This document shows positions 59,901 to 64,000 of a stretch of 64,000 bases of DNA, piece after piece; position 1 is the stretch's first letter, and each line of letters begins with the position of its first letter. Under the pieces are notes generated by a model. The model ran no database searches and had not been told where the DNA came from. It saw only the letters and a list, made by a program, of their open reading frames with translations. A program made the position numbers and the translations under genes. The stretch lies in assembly GCA_902806565.1 (NCBI GenBank), contig CADCXA010000044.1:248001-312000 (forward strand), written 5' to 3'. Source of the DNA: Hypoxylon rubiginosum (Eukaryota > Ascomycota > Sordariomycetes > Xylariales > Hypoxylaceae).

Positions 59901-62900
59901 GTAGTTTATAATTAATTAAACTCTTAAAAATAAAATATATTAATTTAAAAATAAATTATTTATATTAATTTAAACTTTTAACTGTAAATATTTTTTAAAT
60001 ATCTTATATTATATTAATAATAAAATGTTAATTTATACTTACGTTTATATATAATAAAAAATTAAACTTATTTTTTTATTTTTATATATTTTTTTTCTTT
60101 TTTCTTATTTTTTTATTTTTTTATTTTTATTATATTTAAGTTTTTATTTTTATTTTTATTTAATTATAACTTAATTTTTAACACTTATAATAAACATTTA
60201 TTTAATTTATTAAATTATATAATAAAATAAATATTTTTTAATATTAAAACTTAATTATAAAATGTTTTTAAATTTAAAATATATAAATATTTTTTTATTT
60301 TTAATATTATAGTTACCTTTTATTTTAACGGTTAATATATTATTATTATAACTTCTTTATTTATTATAATTTACTTTTTTAAAAATATATATATATTTAT
60401 TAGATTTATTTAAAAATTAAATCTATTAAATAATTTTATATTTTAAATTAATAAAAAATAATTATCTATTAGTAATACTAGATTAAAAATAATAATAATA
60501 ATAACAATAAAACCGATTTTAAATAAATAAAGTTAATTTATTAGTTTATATTTTTTAAAATTATAAAATTATTTTTTTATTATTTAATCCTAGATTTTTT
60601 CCTGCCTTTTTTATATAAATTTTTTATAAAAATTATTTTTAATTATTACCTTTTAAATTAAAGTTTTAATAACTATCTATTAAATAATATAAATAATTAT
60701 TTTATAAAGTTATAATATTTTAAAATTTTTACTAATAATAAATATTTTTAATTATATATATAAGTTTTTTATAATATTAATAACTTTTTTAATAAACCTT
60801 TTAATATTTTTTTTATAAAAAACCATTTTATATTATAATTTTTTTTCTTTTTTTTAATTAATAAAAGCTTATTATTATAAAAGTAAAACTTATTTTTTAA
60901 TTTTTTTTAAGATTTTAATAAACTATATTAAAAATGGTTTTATTAAAAAAATAATTCTTATAAATTAATATTATTTTTAGTTATATTTATAAATAAAAAA
61001 ACTTTTATTTTTATAAATTCGCCGGATAATTTACCCTTTTTATTTATAATTTTTAAAAAAAATAACTTTTTATTATTATTAATATTAATTAACTTAATTA
61101 TAATAAATAATAATTTAAGTTTTTTATTAAAACTTATATTAATATTTATTTTATTAAAATTTAATAAAATATCTAGTTTTTTTTTAAGGTTTAAAAACAT
61201 TAAATATAAAACTAAATAAAAATTAATAACATTAAATATATTAAAATAAAAGTTAAAATAAAATATATTTATATTTAATTTTAACTATTATATTTTAATA
61301 ATATTTAATTACTTTTAATAAAATTTAAAAAAAATTAATAATATATTAATATATAATTTAAATACCTAAATAATTTTAATATATATTTATTTTTTTAAAA
61401 CTTTTTATTTTGTTTATTTTTTATATAATAAAATATATTATAATAAAATATATTAAGTGTGTTCTAAAAGTGTTAACCTAAAAAAAAATAAATCTTATAT
61501 ATATTTTTTTTTATTTATAAGTTTTCTTATTTTTTATTTAAACTTTTTATTTATATCTTTTAATTTTAATTAATATTAAATGTTTTTTTTAATTATTATT
61601 ATTTTATTTACTTTTAATATATAAATATTATTATATTTTAATATATAACCAAGTTTTTTTAAAATTTATTATTATTTAAAACTAACTTATTATAATTATA
61701 TATTATTTATTTTCTTTTTATTTTTATATAATAAATATATATAAATTTATTAAAACTTATATTAAATATAAAAAAGTTTATACGTTATTTAAAATAACTT
61801 TTAATTTTTATATAAAAAATTCTTATTATATTTATTATTTATATTATATTTTAAAATAATATTAACTATTAAATAAAATTAATTTAAATATATTTTACTA
61901 GTTTAAATATTTTTAAAAATTTAAAACTAAGGAAAATAAAATAATTAAATAATAATAATTTAAACCTTAAAATCTTTTATAATTATCTTAAACTTTAAAT
62001 TAATAACTTTTAAAATAAAATTATTTATTATATTTTTTATACTTTTATTATAAAGAATAATTAAATTTTATTAAATATTATAAAACCTAGTTATATAATA
62101 ATAAACTTTTATAGATAAATATTTATAATATTAATATTATAAATAAATAATATAACTTTTATAACACGTTTTATTAGTTTAATAAATACTTTAAAAAAAG
62201 AATAAAAAAAAATAAAACTTTTATATTTTATTATAAAAATAAAAATATATAACTAATAAAAATCTATAAATTTCCTAAGTTTTTATAATTATTATTAATT
62301 AACTTTAACTTAAAAACTTAAAAGTTTTAAAAAAATATCTAGTAATTTAATTTTACTTTTTTTTTATATTTATTTTATATAAGTTTATTAATTATAATAT
62401 TAATAGTTTAAGTCCTAGTTATTTTTAAATTTAAAAAATTTTATATTATATAATTAGCTTTTTAAAAACAATATAAAATAAATAGCTTAAATATATTTAA
62501 TTATATTTTTATAATTTATAATTAATTATTTAATATTAATTTATTATTAATAATAATAACTTAAATTTAAATATTTTAATATAACTTTTTAAAAAGATTT
62601 ATATAAATAATTTATATATTAAGAAATATATTATAACTTAAAAACAAATATAAAAAGCTATAAATAATTTAAAAAACTTAAATATAAATAGTTTTATAAT
62701 TTAGTTTATATTAAAATTTAATTTAAATATAATTCTTAAAAAAAATATAAATTAATAATATAAAAACCTTTTAAAAACTAAAAATATTATTAATATTATT
62801 TTAAACGTTATAAAAAAAAATTAATAGTAAAAAAAAATTATATTAATTAAATAAGCCACTATAAAAAAAACATTATTTTTTTATATATATATTTTTATAA

Positions 62901-64000
62901 GTTATTTAATATATATACCGCTTATTTATATATTAATATAATTATATAAAAAAACTAACTATAATTTAAATATATAACTTTATAATAAAAATTATAAAAA
63001 AAAAAATTTATTTTTATAATAATATTTTTAATATTATTTATATAATTATAAATAAAAAGTATTAATTTTATTTATATTTAATTAACTTTTTTAATAATAT
63101 TTAATTAATATTTAAATTATTATAAAATAAGTTACTTTAAAATAATTAAAATATAAATAAAATAATTTATAAAAAACTTTTTAAAGTGGTTTTTATAACG
63201 TTATTTTAATTAAAAATATTAATTTAATTAATATTAATTATAATATATATTTATTATTTTTATTTACTAATAATAAAAAATTTATATTTTATTATTATTA
63301 AGATTTAATAATTATTATTTATTATTTAAATTAACTAACTTTTTTTATTACTTTTATTATTAATTTAAATTAACTAAAAATAAAAAATAAGCTTTTTTTA
63401 AATTAAATTATAAATAATTAACTTAATATTAATTTCTATGTTTTTAATTAAAAATAAAAAGTACTTTTAAATAATATTATAAAAAAAAACTATTTTAATA
63501 AATACTATGGTATAGTTTAAACAATTAAATATTAAAAAAAAAACTTGTTTTATATATATTACTTAATTTTTTTATTATTATTAAACCGTGATTAATTTAT
63601 AAAACTTACGAATATTAACTACGTTATATAAATTAAAATTCTAAAAATTAATATTAATTTAAACGGTATTTTATAATAAATAATATTATTTAATATAATA
63701 TATAGATTTTACGGCGTGGTAAATTTAAAGTTATTTTATATAATTAAAAACTATTATTTTAAAAACTTTTTAAAGTTATTTTATTTTAAAATTATAATTA
63801 AATTAAATAAATATTTAATATATAAATAAAAATTATATATTAAGATTTTAAGTTATTTAAAACTAATAAAATAAAATAATAATTAAATAATGTTATATAA
63901 TTTTTTTTTTAGCTAGAAATATTAAATATATATTAATATTAAAATTTATATTATTATAAAAACAATTAAATATATTTATAAATATATCTATAAAAATAAT
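59766..64000 (+). mobile_element. Large direct repeat, copy 2 (degraded transposon, partial)
   Basis: Co-linear with 1-4,192; the offset grows from 59,765 to about 59,808 through small indels. The match continues to the window end, so the true element is longer. Differences are chiefly transitions. The upstream sequence 58,530-59,765 shows what would precede copy 1 outside the window. Confidence 0.85.

Larger units (their letters stand above)
58530..64000. repeat. AT-rich, RIP-degraded repeat block (right)
   Basis: Nearly pure A/T sequence to the end of the window. The part from 59,766 repeats the start of the window. A minus-strand 80-codon frame at 60,958-61,200 is low-complexity and lies in that repeat; I do not regard it as a gene. 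Confidence 0.9.

Noticed and set aside
60958..61200. 80-codon minus-strand open frame in the right AT-rich block
   Set aside because: Same region of the large repeat read on the other strand; low-complexity and not conserved in copy 1.

Overview
The window looks like nuclear DNA of a filamentous ascomycete (Pezizomycotina) with a strongly two-speed genome. Four extremely AT-rich blocks (about 1-13,330; 28,290-47,350; 52,116-53,064; 58,530-64,000) carry no believable genes. Their repeat copies differ almost only by C/T and G/A transitions, which is the signature of repeat-induced point mutation (RIP). Between them lie islands of normal base composition whose genes have short (50-120 nt) GT..AG introns. 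The recurrent TAGGTAGGTA / CCTAGGTACCTA words between genes remind me of Sordariomycetes/Hypocreales, but I cannot name the species.

Island 1 (13.3-28.3 kb) is a compact set of five metabolic genes that looks like a small secondary-metabolite cluster without a PKS or NRPS: an extended-SDR NAD(P) epimerase/dehydratase (-), a flavin monooxygenase with an added N-terminal domain (+), a homocitrate-synthase-like enzyme lacking its C-terminal domain (-), a full-size ABC-B exporter (-) and an ATP-grasp ligase (+). Two divergent intergenic regions (15,200-16,152 and 25,190-25,916) could serve as shared promoters. A testable idea is that the synthase homologue supplies a chain-extended 2-oxo acid or amino acid, the ATP-grasp enzyme forms an amide bond, the FMO and SDR oxidise or reduce the product and the ABC protein exports it.

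Island 2 (47.35-58.5 kb) holds an RRM-type protein gene (-), a ruined GH18 chitinase gene (-), a rhodopsin-like seven-helix membrane protein gene (-) and an F-box gene (+). The chitinase remnant lacks its catalytic part, has frameshifts and a TGG-to-TAG stop in RIP context, and is split by a 949-bp AT-rich insertion flanked by a 10-bp target duplication. The F-box gene sits between ~100-bp terminal inverted repeats, so it appears to be carried inside a transposon-like element. A heavily RIP-mutated copy of the same terminal repeat lies at the left edge of island 1 (13,205-13,303).

The AT-rich blocks are graveyards of transposons. A direct repeat longer than 4.2 kb joins the two window ends (1-4,192 and 59,766-64,000). 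A 10.95-kb LTR retrotransposon skeleton (33,005-43,959) has 178-bp LTRs and a 5-bp target duplication. A pair of 258-bp direct repeats (44,766-45,023 and 45,901-46,158), several tandem minisatellites and simple repeats are also present. Intron positions were worked out by hand from splice consensus, reading frame and family resemblance. All spliced gene models except the chitinase remnant give an uninterrupted frame of whole codons.
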